DNA of 64,000 nucleotides from a virus (IMGVR_UViG_3300043409_003130:1-64000); one strand, 5' to 3'. Positions 27,977-36,037 are shown, counted from the stretch's first letter. The notes: generated by a model from the sequence alone, not told the origin. Made by a program: numbers and translations.

Positions 27977-28345
27977 ATGGCACATTTTGCACTTATAAAA
28001 GAAACTATTGTAATTGCAGTAATTATAGTTGATAATAATGCAATTACCGATAATGGAGTTGAGGTTGAACAATTAGGTATTGACTTAATAGACTCTTTAA
28101 ATATTAAAGGGCTTTATGATTATGATACGGTAAGACAAACCTCTTATAATTCAAATTTTAGAAGTAAATATGCCAGAATAGGAGACACTTGGAATGAAAT
28201 TAATAATGTTTTTATTTCACCTAAACCCTTTCCAAGTTGGGTATTAGATGCTAATTTTAAATGGAAATCACAAGTAACCTATCCAAGTAGTGGTCACTAT
28301 ACCTGGAATGAAACCCTATCTGAATGGGTACCTTTATCATTTTAA
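27977..28345 (+). CDS. Conserved small phage protein of fibre clusters
   Basis: 122 residues starting MAHFALIKE and containing VIIVDNNAI, RQTSYNSNFRSKYARIG and a C-terminal PKPFPSWVLD...YTWNETLSEWV. This block order (an N-terminal query-like strand, a QTSYN motif, a P-K-P-[YF]-P-S-W motif and a final W-W segment) is familiar from many marine and freshwater T4-like phages, where the protein is found next to structural genes. Its role is unknown. The ATG follows the previous stop directly. Confidence 0.7.
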   Translation: MAHFALIKETIVIAVIIVDNNAITDNGVEVEQLGIDLIDSLNIKGLYDYDTVRQTSYNSNFRSKYARIGDTWNEINNVFISPKPFPSWVLDANFKWKSQVTYPSSGHYTWNETLSEWVPLSF

Positions 28346-28373
28346 TTAATCTTAAAAACCACTAGTGTAATAT

Positions 28374-28382
28374 AAGTATAAT
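28374..28382 (+). promoter_or_regulatory. AAGTATAAT promoter-like word before glycosyltransferase
   Basis: AAGTATAAT, preceded by AGTGTAATAT, sits 18 bases before the ATG at 28401. It is a one-base variant of the TAGTATAAT word found at 14414, 52052 and 62563. Confidence 0.45.
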
Positions 28383-28400
28383 CTTAAAAGATTTAATTAT

Positions 28401-30725
28401 ATGTCAAATTTAAAAATAAAGGCTCATACTTCGTTTATTGGAACCACCGGTTATAATAATCATGCTCAGTCATTTTTTAAAACCCTATCAAAGTATACAC
28501 CAGTTGAAGTTAGAAATTTTACAATAGGTAAAAGCTGGACTAATTATTCAGATGAACCACATAATGGTGAGCCTTATTTAGATAATACCCTAAAAACAAT
28601 GTTAGTTCAACAAAGTTTATGGGATCATAATAAGCGGCTGTCGGACTATCCAATTTATAAAAATTGGCATAATCCAGGCAAAGCGGATATTAACTTAGTT
28701 TTAAATGAAACCAATCATCACTATTTTTATCAAGACTATCAAGGCTATTCAATTGCCTATAACGTTTGGGAATCAACTTTACAACCTGAAGCTTTTTTTA
28801 ATAGACTATTAGACTTTAATGAATTATGGGTTCCTTCAAAATGGCAACGAGACTGTACGATTGCTCAAGGTTATCCAGCTGATAAAATATTTGTTATACC
28901 AGAAGGCGTTGACTCTGATATATTTTTTCCAGAAGAGGTTAGCCATCCACTAACCAGTAATGGCAGATTTACCTTTTCTATATTTGGAAGATGGGATTAC
29001 CGAAAGTCAACCAAGGAATTAATAGAAACTTTTTTATCTGAATTTTCAAAAGACGAACCGGTTGACCTAATATTAAGTATTGATAATCCATACTCTGGTG
29101 ATGGGCTAACGAGTACAGAAGAGAGACTTGCCCATTATAACTTTACAGATGACCGCCTTAAAGTATTACACTTACCGCCTAGAGAAGAATATATTAAATT
29201 ATTAAAGTCAACTAGCGTATTTCTTTCATGTGCCCGAGCCGAAGGTTGGAATCTTCCATTAATTGAGGCAATGTCATGCGGAACTCCATCAATCTATTCA
29301 AACTGCTCAGCTCAATTAGAATTTGCAGAAGGTAAAGGTTTACCAGTTAAAATAGTTGGTGAAAGGCCGATTAGTGAAAGTACCTATGCTCATTTTAATG
29401 AGAGTATTGGAAACTATTATGAGCCTGACTTTGTAGACCTAGCAAAGGTAATGAGATCAGCCTATACAGATTGGGCTAAATATAAAAAGGAGGCACTATC
29501 CCAGGCCAAGGAAATTCATAAAAATTTTAATTGGGATAAAATTGCAAAAGAGGCAATGGATCATATTAATAGTCAGTCTGAAATCATTAACCGTGTGAAC
29601 TCAGCTGCTAGCAAACCGCTAAATATTGGCCATCATTTTGTTAGAGGCGCACATATTGAGTTATCCGGAGGCGATCCTAATCAATATTGGGTTGAATTTA
29701 TAAATCAATCAACCGGCAAAGTTGAACACTCTGGAGAAATTTCAAATAGTATGTGGATTAAAACCAGTAAAACCTATTTTATTGACTGGTTAATAACTGT
29801 AAAAGACCTTTCGTCAGGAGAAATTGTGTTTAACAAAAAATTAGATCTATTAGATAAACGTGTCTATATTTCGCTTGATTCAAAATCATTAGGTGATACC
29901 CTAGCCTGGTTTCCAGCAGTTGAAGAATTTCGTAAAAAACACAAGTGTAAAGTTATATGCTCTACTTTTCAAAATGATTTTTTTGAAAAAACCTATCCAG
30001 AAATAGAATTTATTAAACCTGGAGATGAAGTACACGATGTAAAAGCCCTATATTCAATTGGGTGGTATTATGGTGAAAATGAAGAATTAAATCCAAATAT
30101 GAATCCTAACGAGACTAAAAATCAACCAATGCAAAAAACTGCATTTGATATTTTAGGGCTTGAATATCAAGAAGTTGTTCCAAAATTAAGTATTCCAACT
30201 GAAACTAAAAAGAAACAGGTTGCCATTGCAATTCATGCAACTTGTCAGGCTAAATATTGGAATAATCCAACCGGTTGGCAAGAGGTTGTTGACTGGTGTA
30301 GTTCCCATAATTATGAAGTTGTCCTAATTTCAAGAGAAGATTCAGGTTTCATGGGAAATATTCAGCCTACTGGTATTAGAAAATTACCAAGCGGTCCAAT
30401 TGAGGCAGCTATTTCTGAAATTTCAAAGTCTGAAGCTTTTATTGGAATAGGCAGTGGTCTAAGTTGGTTAGCATGGGCATTAGGAACTCCAACTATCCTA
30501 ATTTCAGGATTCTCACATGACTATACCGAACCACTTACAAATACCAATAGAATTTGTTCACCGGCTGGTAAATGTGCAGGTTGTTTTAATACTCATAAAT
30601 TAGATCCAAGCGACTGGAATTGGTGCCCGATCCATAAAGGAACTGACCGCCAATTTGAATGTTCTAAATTAATTACAGCAGACTCGGTAATATCTCAATT
30701 AAAGACGATACTTGGTCTCGTATAG
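28401..30725 (+). CDS. GT4 plus autotransporter-type O-heptosyltransferase-like fusion
   Basis: A 774-residue two-domain glycosyltransferase. Residues 1-400 look like a GT-B enzyme of the GT4 type: IFGRWDYRKS, then EGWNLPLIEAMSCGTPS near residue 280, with the E-x7-E pattern. Residues about 410-774 match the bacterial autotransporter heptosyltransferase (BAHT; Aah/TibC) family: a beta domain (RGAHIELSGG...NSMW), SLGDTLAWFPAVEEFRKKH, CQAKYWNNPTGWQEVV, GIGSGLSWLAWALGTP and the metal-site cysteines Cys725, Cys728, Cys742 and Cys754 (KCAGC, WCPIHKGTDRQFEC). BAHT enzymes attach heptose to Ser/Thr of repetitive surface adhesins. The gene lies 1.4 kb after the giant Ser/Thr fibre gene, the likely acceptor by inference. 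The sugar donor is not predictable. Confidence 0.8.
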   Translation: MSNLKIKAHTSFIGTTGYNNHAQSFFKTLSKYTPVEVRNFTIGKSWTNYSDEPHNGEPYLDNTLKTMLVQQSLWDHNKRLSDYPIYKNWHNPGKADINLVLNETNHHYFYQDYQGYSIAYNVWESTLQPEAFFNRLLDFNELWVPSKWQRDCTIAQGYPADKIFVIPEGVDSDIFFPEEVSHPLTSNGRFTFSIFGRWDYRKSTKELIETFLSEFSKDEPVDLILSIDNPYSGDGLTSTEERLAHYNFTDDRLKVLHLPPREEYIKLLKSTSVFLSCARAEGWNLPLIEAMSCGTPSIYSNCSAQLEFAEGKGLPVKIVGERPISESTYAHFNESIGNYYEPDFVDLAKVMRSAYTDWAKYKKEALSQAKEIHKNFNWDKIAKEAMDHINSQSEIINRVNSAASKPLNIGHHFVRGAHIELSGGDPNQYWVEFINQSTGKVEHSGEISNSMWIKTSKTYFIDWLITVKDLSSGEIVFNKKLDLLDKRVYISLDSKSLGDTLAWFPAVEEFRKKHKCKVICSTFQNDFFEKTYPEIEFIKPGDEVHDVKALYSIGWYYGENEELNPNMNPNETKNQPMQKTAFDILGLEYQEVVPKLSIPTETKKKQVAIAIHATCQAKYWNNPTGWQEVVDWCSSHNYEVVLISREDSGFMGNIQPTGIRKLPSGPIEAAISEISKSEAFIGIGSGLSWLAWALGTPTILISGFSHDYTEPLTNTNRICSPAGKCAGCFNTHKLDPSDWNWCPIHKGTDRQFECSKLITADSVISQLKTILGLV

Positions 30726-30735
30726 ATAATTCTAT

Positions 30736-31353
30736 ATGATTTTAAACTCAAGACAGAATGGATTTCTAATAAATTTACCGCAGGATTTTTTTAATGCTGA
30801 GGTTCAAACCCGATATGATAAATATTACAGAAATTTATTATTACCGTATAAGTCAATTTCAGATTTTATGGCATCTACCATTCAAGGAGTTAATTTTCCA
30901 GGTTTAACAACGGTATTGCCTACTCAAATTAGAACACTAGGCAAAATTCAAGAAGTGCAAAGTGCAAAACCTATTGCGGATATGTTTACTAGAGAGTTAA
31001 AATTAACTTTTAAGTTAACTGATGCATATCTTAACTATTTTATATTTTTAGATAATGCACTAAATTATTTAGAACCAGCAAACACCTCAACCTCGTATAT
31101 TGGAAATACGGCACTAGGCCAATCGTTAACCGTTCCGCCAATTGCCAATAATAATCATCCATTTTTTAGTCCAATCCGATTAACTCTATTAAATAACGAA
31201 GGGTATGCAGTAAGTTCAGTAATATTTAACCGGCCTCAGCTTAAACAGCTCAGTGAATTAACCCTAAGTTATTCAGCAGTGGTTCCAAAGTTTAGCTTTT
31301 TTACTGCAACTTTTAGCTATTATAATTTTGATTTAGAATTAGACTTTGACTAA
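30736..31353 (+). CDS. Tail-tube-like structural protein
   Basis: A 205-residue beta-rich protein. Segments such as IQGVNFPGL, RELKLTFKLTD...NYFIFLDNALNYL, a LTLLNNEG strand and a final FFTATFSYYNFDLELDFD give the alternating strand and helix pattern of tail-tube-fold proteins, which in T4 include gp19 and tube-initiation relatives. It begins 10 bases after the glycosyltransferase and faces the minus-strand block tail to tail. Tail-tube assignment is a pattern judgement, not a clear family match. Confidence 0.4.
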   Translation: MILNSRQNGFLINLPQDFFNAEVQTRYDKYYRNLLLPYKSISDFMASTIQGVNFPGLTTVLPTQIRTLGKIQEVQSAKPIADMFTRELKLTFKLTDAYLNYFIFLDNALNYLEPANTSTSYIGNTALGQSLTVPPIANNNHPFFSPIRLTLLNNEGYAVSSVIFNRPQLKQLSELTLSYSAVVPKFSFFTATFSYYNFDLELDFD

Positions 31354-32147
31354 TCGATTCCGCCTGGAATTACTAAACCTTCTTCTGCTAGTTTAGCTCG
31401 ATACTCTTTTAAAATAAGAGGCATATTTAATTTAGGATTAGTACTTTGACTAGCGGTTGTTAATAAAGCGAGCGTCTTTTCGTAGGTATTCCATTTAGCA
31501 TATGGATAATTTTTTCCAAATAATATATCTGAAATTTCAGGAATTGTATCTGCAATAAGCTTGCGATCAACTATTTTATAATTAATCTTTTTTAATTCTT
31601 TAGTAAATTGATATATTCCGTCCGGTCTAAACATATATCCTTTAAACTGGGTTACAGTACTGTTCTTTTCAATTTTATCAAACTGCATAGAGTCTAGTGC
31701 ACAAAATATCAAAAAGACTCGGTGCTTAGTGGAATAGTCTTCTTCATCAATTGACTTATAGAAAATATCATTTATATTACGATTTGTGTCTAATGGTTTG
31801 ACAAACATATCAAATTGTACAAAGTGCCCTTTAGAAATTTCAAATTTAACTGACACAATATTAAATCCATAAAATATTTTTGTTTCGTATCCAGCCGTTT
31901 GAATTTTTGCTGATATATCAGGCAAACTAAGCTCAGAATAAAATAGTGCATCAAGATCTCCGGAAATATCTTTTTGTCTCCATGAACCAATTAATTCAAG
32001 TTCAGCTTCTCCAAATAATTGAGTCATTGCACTTTGGAATTTAGCAAAGGCCGGCTCAACTTCTGCACGATTAAGACTCTGTGCATCCGGAAAAGCATTT
32101 CCACCTTCGGTAACGGTAAATGTTTTAAACTCTACTAGATACTTCAT
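31350..32147 (-). CDS. Polymerase-beta-fold nucleotidyltransferase
   Basis: A 265-residue protein. Gly54-Ser55 followed by Asp64 and Asp66 (IGSWRQKDISGDLDALF) is the hG[GS]...DxD signature of nucleotidyltransferases. Asp113 (FVQFDMFV) supplies the third acidic residue, so the catalytic triad is intact. Enzymes of this fold transfer a nucleotide to RNA, protein or small molecules; the target is not predictable. The N-terminus (MKYLVEFKTFTVTE) resembles T4 capsid-targeting peptides with a V-T-E cleavage-like site at 12-14. The ATG overlaps the TGA of the gp15-like gene (ATGA), so the two are co-translated. Confidence 0.65.
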   Translation of the reverse strand: MKYLVEFKTFTVTEGGNAFPDAQSLNRAEVEPAFAKFQSAMTQLFGEAELELIGSWRQKDISGDLDALFYSELSLPDISAKIQTAGYETKIFYGFNIVSVKFEISKGHFVQFDMFVKPLDTNRNINDIFYKSIDEEDYSTKHRVFLIFCALDSMQFDKIEKNSTVTQFKGYMFRPDGIYQFTKELKKINYKIVDRKLIADTIPEISDILFGKNYPYAKWNTYEKTLALLTTASQSTNPKLNMPLILKEYRAKLAEEGLVIPGGID

Positions 32148-32911
32148 ATATTTGGATCTTGGCCGGTTGTTTGATCAACCCAACCACTTGTTAGTGTATT
32201 ATTATTAATTGAATCCTTTTTAACTATACCAATTTTGTCCATAATATTAGAACTTTTACGTTTAGAAGTTTTTTCAAAACTAGGGAAATACGTTTCAACC
32301 GCAACTGCTAACGAAACCGTTATTTTATTATCCGTGTTCATGGTAAATGTTGAATATTTTTTATCAACCAGTTCAGTAGACGGAAATGAAAATTGTGCAG
32401 GAATTCGAACTCCATTATATTGAAAATACATTACTCTATTTGAATAATATATGTCTAATAACTGTTCAGCAATTTTAAATGCTTTATTTAAATTATCACA
32501 AATAATTTTAATATCAAATTTTACAGAGAGCGGAAGTGTATAGAGTTGAGCTGAATAACCAGTAAGAATATTTGCATCATTTGCTCCCTTTTCAGTAGCT
32601 GAAAATTGTCCTCTAACAAATTTATTTGTAATATCAGCCGAGCTCACCTCAAAAGAAGTCAATGATACAATTCCTCTAGGAATAATATCGTAAGCTCCTT
32701 CCGCTACCGGTATTTCACAGTTATCCGGTAAACCTACATAAAAATCCTTTAAGAAACCTTCATCGGTTGCAAAATTATATAAAAATGGCACTGAAAATGT
32801 CTCTTTATGATCTGCTCTAGAAATAGTAAGATGCATTTCGCTATTTAATAAGTCAAGCAGAGAAATTGTTAAATTTCTTAAAAATATATCATCGGTATTT
32901 AATGTATTCAT
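32144..32911 (-). CDS. gp15-like tail completion or sheath-stabiliser protein
   Basis: A 255-residue protein. The block PRGIVSLTSFEVSSADITNK, followed by YSAQLYTLPLSVKFDIKIIC and FKIAEQLLDIYY, follows the pattern of T4 gp15 (conserved PRI.L...DF, a P-L/I-..y.l.i.. strand, then IVEQILPYF). T4 gp15 closes the tail tube and sheath and contacts the neck. It is the first structural gene of the minus-strand block. The match is by motif order; overall length is close to T4 gp15 (272 residues). Confidence 0.5.
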   Translation of the reverse strand: MNTLNTDDIFLRNLTISLLDLLNSEMHLTISRADHKETFSVPFLYNFATDEGFLKDFYVGLPDNCEIPVAEGAYDIIPRGIVSLTSFEVSSADITNKFVRGQFSATEKGANDANILTGYSAQLYTLPLSVKFDIKIICDNLNKAFKIAEQLLDIYYSNRVMYFQYNGVRIPAQFSFPSTELVDKKYSTFTMNTDNKITVSLAVAVETYFPSFEKTSKRKSSNIMDKIGIVKKDSINNNTLTSGWVDQTTGQDPNI

Positions 32912-32920
32912 ATTTATTAT

Positions 32921-33334
32921 TTAATTTGATGAAAATCCGATTACTGCTAATACTGCAAATACACCAGCTGCAATTTTTATAATTTTATTCTTACTACGTT
33001 CTTTCTTAACGTCCTTTTCTAAACCTGTAACAATTTGGGTGTACTTAACCTCTTTTTGTCTATATAAATCAATTTGTGATGAAAAATTAGCTACTTTAGA
33101 AACATATGTATTAACCAGTCTCTCATTAGTTAAATTCTTTTCTTCTAACTGATTTACTAATATAATAGTTTTAGTTAATTCTATTTTAGCAGAGTCACCT
33201 CTTACTAAATCTATTGCAATCTGCTTTGCAATACTATCTGGAAAGCAGTGAACTTTTTTATTTGTAGCGATTTGTGAAAAAGTCATCGAGCTCAACAGGA
33301 GTAGCCCGACTAATATCTTTAATTTTCTTACCAT
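32921..33334 (-). CDS. Spanin-like or exported lysis protein with signal peptide
   Basis: A 137-residue protein. Residues 1-20 are a Sec signal peptide (KLKILVGLLLLSSMTFSQ). The middle is a long coiled coil beginning KKVHCFPDSIAKQIAIDLVRGDS. Residues about 117-133 are a hydrophobic membrane segment near the C-terminus (IIKIAAGVFAVLAVIGF). Proteins of the C-x-P-x-S-x-A-x-x-I-x-x-D-L type occur next to lysis genes in Bacteroidota phages. Its start lies inside the preceding minus-strand gene (77-base overlap), like nested spanin pairs, but no lipobox cysteine follows the signal peptide. The lysis role is inferred. Confidence 0.5.
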   Translation of the reverse strand: MVRKLKILVGLLLLSSMTFSQIATNKKVHCFPDSIAKQIAIDLVRGDSAKIELTKTIILVNQLEEKNLTNERLVNTYVSKVANFSSQIDLYRQKEVKYTQIVTGLEKDVKKERSKNKIIKIAAGVFAVLAVIGFSSN

Positions 33335-33611
33335 AATAATTTTGTATTTCTTTTATTTTATTTTTAGTTGAGTCAATTTGTTGATCTGCAACAACTAAGT
33401 TATGTTGATACCCTATAATTAGGCTATCGTATTTAAGTTGATCCTTTTCTAATTTAGAGATAATTGTTGATAAACTATCAATTTGTGACTTTTCTTTACT
33501 ATACTTGTCTGACTGGTCTGGGTCAATTGAAATACACAGTGATACAATTAAAATTACAATTATAATTACCAAGGTCCAAATTAGTTTGGTTCCATTTTCT
33601 AGTCCTGTCAT
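33258..33611 (-). CDS. Inner-membrane spanin-like protein
   Basis: A 117-residue protein with one N-terminal membrane segment (about 9-30, IWTLVIIIVILIVSLCISI). A coiled coil of about 70 residues follows (heptad-like SLSTIISKLEKDQLKYDSL...). The C-terminus (ATPVELDDFFTNRY) resembles the end of Rz-like proteins in Bacteroidota phages. N-in topology with a periplasmic coiled coil is the layout of an i-spanin, which helps disrupt the outer membrane at lysis. No endolysin is seen in this window. A late-promoter-like word stands 4 bases before the ATG. Confidence 0.5.
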   Translation of the reverse strand: MTGLENGTKLIWTLVIIIVILIVSLCISIDPDQSDKYSKEKSQIDSLSTIISKLEKDQLKYDSLIIGYQHNLVVADQQIDSTKNKIKEIQNYYGKKIKDISRATPVELDDFFTNRYK

Positions 33612-33615
33612 ATAG

Positions 33616-33624
33616 TTATTTATA
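33616..33624 (-). promoter_or_regulatory. T4-late-like promoter word TATAAATAA on the minus strand
   Basis: TATAAATAACTAT reads into the ATG at 33611 with 4 bases between. It drives the spanin-like pair and probably the gp15-like and nucleotidyltransferase genes behind them. Confidence 0.55.
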
Positions 33625-33648
33625 TTAAGTTTTAGTTACTTTACCTAT

Positions 33649-33685
33649 TAAAAAATTATGCACTACTGTTGAGATAGTGCATAAT
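33649..33685 (-). terminator. Intrinsic terminator after tmRNA
   Basis: On the minus strand, an 11-base-pair stem (ATTATGCACTA / TAGTGCATAAT) is followed by six T's. It starts 9 bases after the tmRNA acceptor stem. The stem is AT-rich but long. Confidence 0.75.
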
Positions 33686-33693
33686 TATTCCCG

Positions 33694-34075
33694 TGGAGGC
33701 GGAGAGATTCGAACTCTCGTCCGTATAGCCTCAAATTAGGCCTTCGTTTACATGCTTAGTTAATTTTGCTAAACTAACAAACTTCACAGTTCCCTTATTG
33801 AATAGGTCGGTTTACTGAGAACTTATCTTCTATATCACTTTTAACGATATTGATCATATCGGTTTGCAACTTTGGGTTACTTAAGCAGTTGCCGCTTACC
33901 ACTTATGCAGCTAATAAAAGCTCTTCAGTAGCTGGAGTGTTAACTTGGTTAACAAGGCTCCAGAAAGTTATATTGTTGTCAATTAACTTACAGTAATACC
34001 AGGTTTACGAGCTTTAAGTATCATCCTCGACATGCAGACTCAATTGGATAACTAACGTCAAATCCGGTCGCCCCC
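33694..34075 (-). ncRNA. ssrA: tmRNA (transfer-messenger RNA)
   Basis: The 382-base RNA begins GGGGGCGACCGGATTTGACG and ends in a T-arm GAGAGTTCGAATCTCTC and CGCCTCC-A. The acceptor stem has 7 pairs (one G-U) between GGGGGCG and CGCCTCC. CCA is not encoded, so it must be added. GGGCGACCGGATTTGACG...GCATGTCGAGG is the usual tmRNA 5' domain. The tag frame ends at 33903-33905 (TAA) and reads ...NTPATEELLLAA. The most likely resume codon is GCT at 33930, giving ATEELLLAA, which has the hydrophobic ...LAA end recognised by Clp-type proteases. A hairpin (CTGGAG..GTTAAC..GTTAAC..CTCCAG) just before it may be pseudoknot 1. tmRNA rescues stalled ribosomes; a phage copy is uncommon. Confidence 0.9.
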
Positions 34076-34079
34076 AATT

Positions 34080-34110
34080 AGTATAATAATAATATACTAT
34101 AATTATTTAT
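34080..34110 (-). promoter_or_regulatory. Promoter region of tmRNA
   Basis: On the minus strand, ATAAATAA at 34103-34110 (late-like word) stands 27 bases before the mature 5' end. TATACT at 34080-34085, a possible -10 box, lies only 4 bases before it. The plus strand of the same stretch carries TTAGTATAATAATAA, so it is a two-way promoter candidate facing the baseplate gene at 34175. Confidence 0.4.
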
Positions 34111-34144
34111 CTGGTATCAAAAATTAGGTAATAAATATTGGGAT

Positions 34145-34153
34145 TATAAATAA
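34145..34153 (+). promoter_or_regulatory. T4-late-like promoter word TATAAATAA
   Basis: TATAAATAACTAAAAAGAAG ends 21 bases before the ATG at 34175, the first gene of the baseplate-terminase operon. TATAAATAAC is shared exactly with 44876 and 59736. Confidence 0.65.
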
Positions 34154-34174
34154 CTAAAAAGAAGTCTCAAGATA

Positions 34175-36037
34175 ATGGCTAATTTATCAACTCAAAATAA
34201 TTCGCTTAGGCTATTTACAAGCCTTAAAATAAGAATCGGTGATATCTTAGGTGAAACTATTGGTTTTTTACAGGAAACCTTTAAACAAAGTAAAACAATA
34301 TTTACTGCAGCTTCTCCATTTGGCCAATTACTAATTGTTTTTGAAAACTTAAGTCAATTAATTTTTTATTATATTGAAGATTCAATTACTGAACTTAATA
34401 TTTATGAAGCGTCTAGAGCATCTTCAATATATTCGTTAGCTAGTTTAGCTGGACACAATCCAAGCCGAGCCATTGGAGCAATTGCCCAAATTAGAATTAA
34501 ACCAAAGACTGGTATATCATTTGAAAATAATATCATAGTATTAAATGATTTGCTTAAACTTAGGTGTACAAATAATGGACTTCAATACGTGCTTGAATTA
34601 CCACAAGATGAACTTAGGCTTGACTTAACAGATTTTCAAACCCTAACTGTTTTAGGTATTAGACAGGGGGAGGTTCAGTCCCAGACCTTTACGGCAAAGG
34701 GTATTGCATTTGAGAGTTATCAAATGGGTTTAGAAAATAATTATTATGTTGATAATTTTAAAGTAAATGTTTATGTAAATGGAGAAATATGGACTAAATA
34801 CGAGTCCCTATTAGATATTCCGCGCGGTGATAAAGGTTTTATTATTAAAACTGGAATAACCAACGGTTTAGATCTGTATTTTGGAAATGGATCATTTGGT
34901 AAAATACCAACTCTTGGCTCTACTATTGTTGTTGAATATCTTAGTTCAGAAGGAGCTGGCGGCAATATCAAAATAGATGATGCTAGACAAATTAATTTTA
35001 CGTTTGACGAAACAGGTTTTTCAATAGTAGGCGATGAAATTGACTTAAATTCAGTATTAGAAATTACCGTAATAAGTCCTCCAAGCTTTGGAGTTGACCC
35101 AGAAGAGCTTGAATTAACCAGATTAATTGCACCAAAGGCATCTAAGAATTTTGCACTAATTAACGTGGATAATTATGAAGTCTTATTACACAAATTACAA
35201 ATGTTTTCAACTATTCGAGTATTTTTAGCTCCGCCTCCTGCGCCAACTTCGAATACTATACCTGCTGTAATTGCTGCTACTGGCCTGGTTGTTACTGGCC
35301 CGGTTACTGGTGTTGCTTTACCAACTACTGTATCGGGTAGTTCCCCTACTATAACTGCTGCACTTGGAGGTTCTTCACTTGCGCGTATGATTAATTTATT
35401 TTTAATACCCGATGTTTCACAGTTATTTGCAAATGGTAGTGACTATTTTAAACTAAATACCGATAAGTTTAAATTAACAAATTATCAAAAAAATCAACTT
35501 TTAAATTTTATAGAACGATCTGGAACTAAAATGATTTCTACCGATATTATAATTATTGACCCTATCATAACTAAATATGTTTTAAATATAAGTGTTATTG
35601 GATTTGAAGATGTTTCAAATGATATAATTAAATCGGATATAACTAATGCAATTGGTCAATATTTTATTAAATTAAGTAGATATGATCGAGTTCCAAAAAG
35701 TGATTTAATTAAAATTATAGAAGAGGTAAATGGAGTAGACTCAGTAAGTATCACCATATTATCTGAACTAAATGAAAAGGCTGCAATTGATAGAGCCACT
35801 CTTGTGTTAACTGGGGCGAGTTCCACAACTAACCAAATTCAATCTGAAGTATTAATTGGATTAGATGAATTTAACGATATCATTATTAATTCTAATCAAT
35901 TTCCAGTTATTAGAGGAGGCTGGAGAGATCGTGCCCAAAATTTGTATAGTGAAGTTATCTCAACTACTGAACTTAGCCCAATTAATATTGAAATAAAAAC
36001 GGTTAAAACAAAACGTAACAAAATAACATTATTATGA
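34175..36037 (+). CDS. Baseplate wedge protein, gp6 / baseplate-J-like
   Basis: A 620-residue protein. It opens with a helical segment (IGDILGETIGFLQETF...QLIFYYIEDSITELNIYEASRASSIYSLASLAGHNPSRA), continues with beta-domains (TNGLDLYFGNGSFGKIP...VVEYLSSEGAGGNI) and ends with YFIKLSRYDRVPKSDLIKIIEEVNGVDSV. The GxxxFGxxP...G..I.V.Y......GN pattern and the C-terminal V-x-x-D-I...i..v.GV are typical of T4 gp6 and the baseplate-J family, which form the ring that clamps baseplate wedges. A Pro/Ala/Val-rich insert at about 352-400 is unusual. It is the first gene after the tmRNA region and is followed directly by terminase genes. Confidence 0.8.
   Translation: MANLSTQNNSLRLFTSLKIRIGDILGETIGFLQETFKQSKTIFTAASPFGQLLIVFENLSQLIFYYIEDSITELNIYEASRASSIYSLASLAGHNPSRAIGAIAQIRIKPKTGISFENNIIVLNDLLKLRCTNNGLQYVLELPQDELRLDLTDFQTLTVLGIRQGEVQSQTFTAKGIAFESYQMGLENNYYVDNFKVNVYVNGEIWTKYESLLDIPRGDKGFIIKTGITNGLDLYFGNGSFGKIPTLGSTIVVEYLSSEGAGGNIKIDDARQINFTFDETGFSIVGDEIDLNSVLEITVISPPSFGVDPEELELTRLIAPKASKNFALINVDNYEVLLHKLQMFSTIRVFLAPPPAPTSNTIPAVIAATGLVVTGPVTGVALPTTVSGSSPTITAALGGSSLARMINLFLIPDVSQLFANGSDYFKLNTDKFKLTNYQKNQLLNFIERSGTKMISTDIIIIDPIITKYVLNISVIGFEDVSNDIIKSDITNAIGQYFIKLSRYDRVPKSDLIKIIEEVNGVDSVSITILSELNEKAAIDRATLVLTGASSTTNQIQSEVLIGLDEFNDIIINSNQFPVIRGGWRDRAQNLYSEVISTTELSPINIEIKTVKTKRNKITLL

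Noticed and set aside
10951-30725. Diversity-generating retroelement acting on fibre genes
   Set aside because: No reverse transcriptase, template repeat or A-to-N variable repeat was seen in the window.
32911-32918. ATAAATA word on the minus strand at the start of the gp15-like gene
   Set aside because: It overlaps the ATG itself, leaving no room for a transcription start upstream; probably chance in AT-rich sequence.
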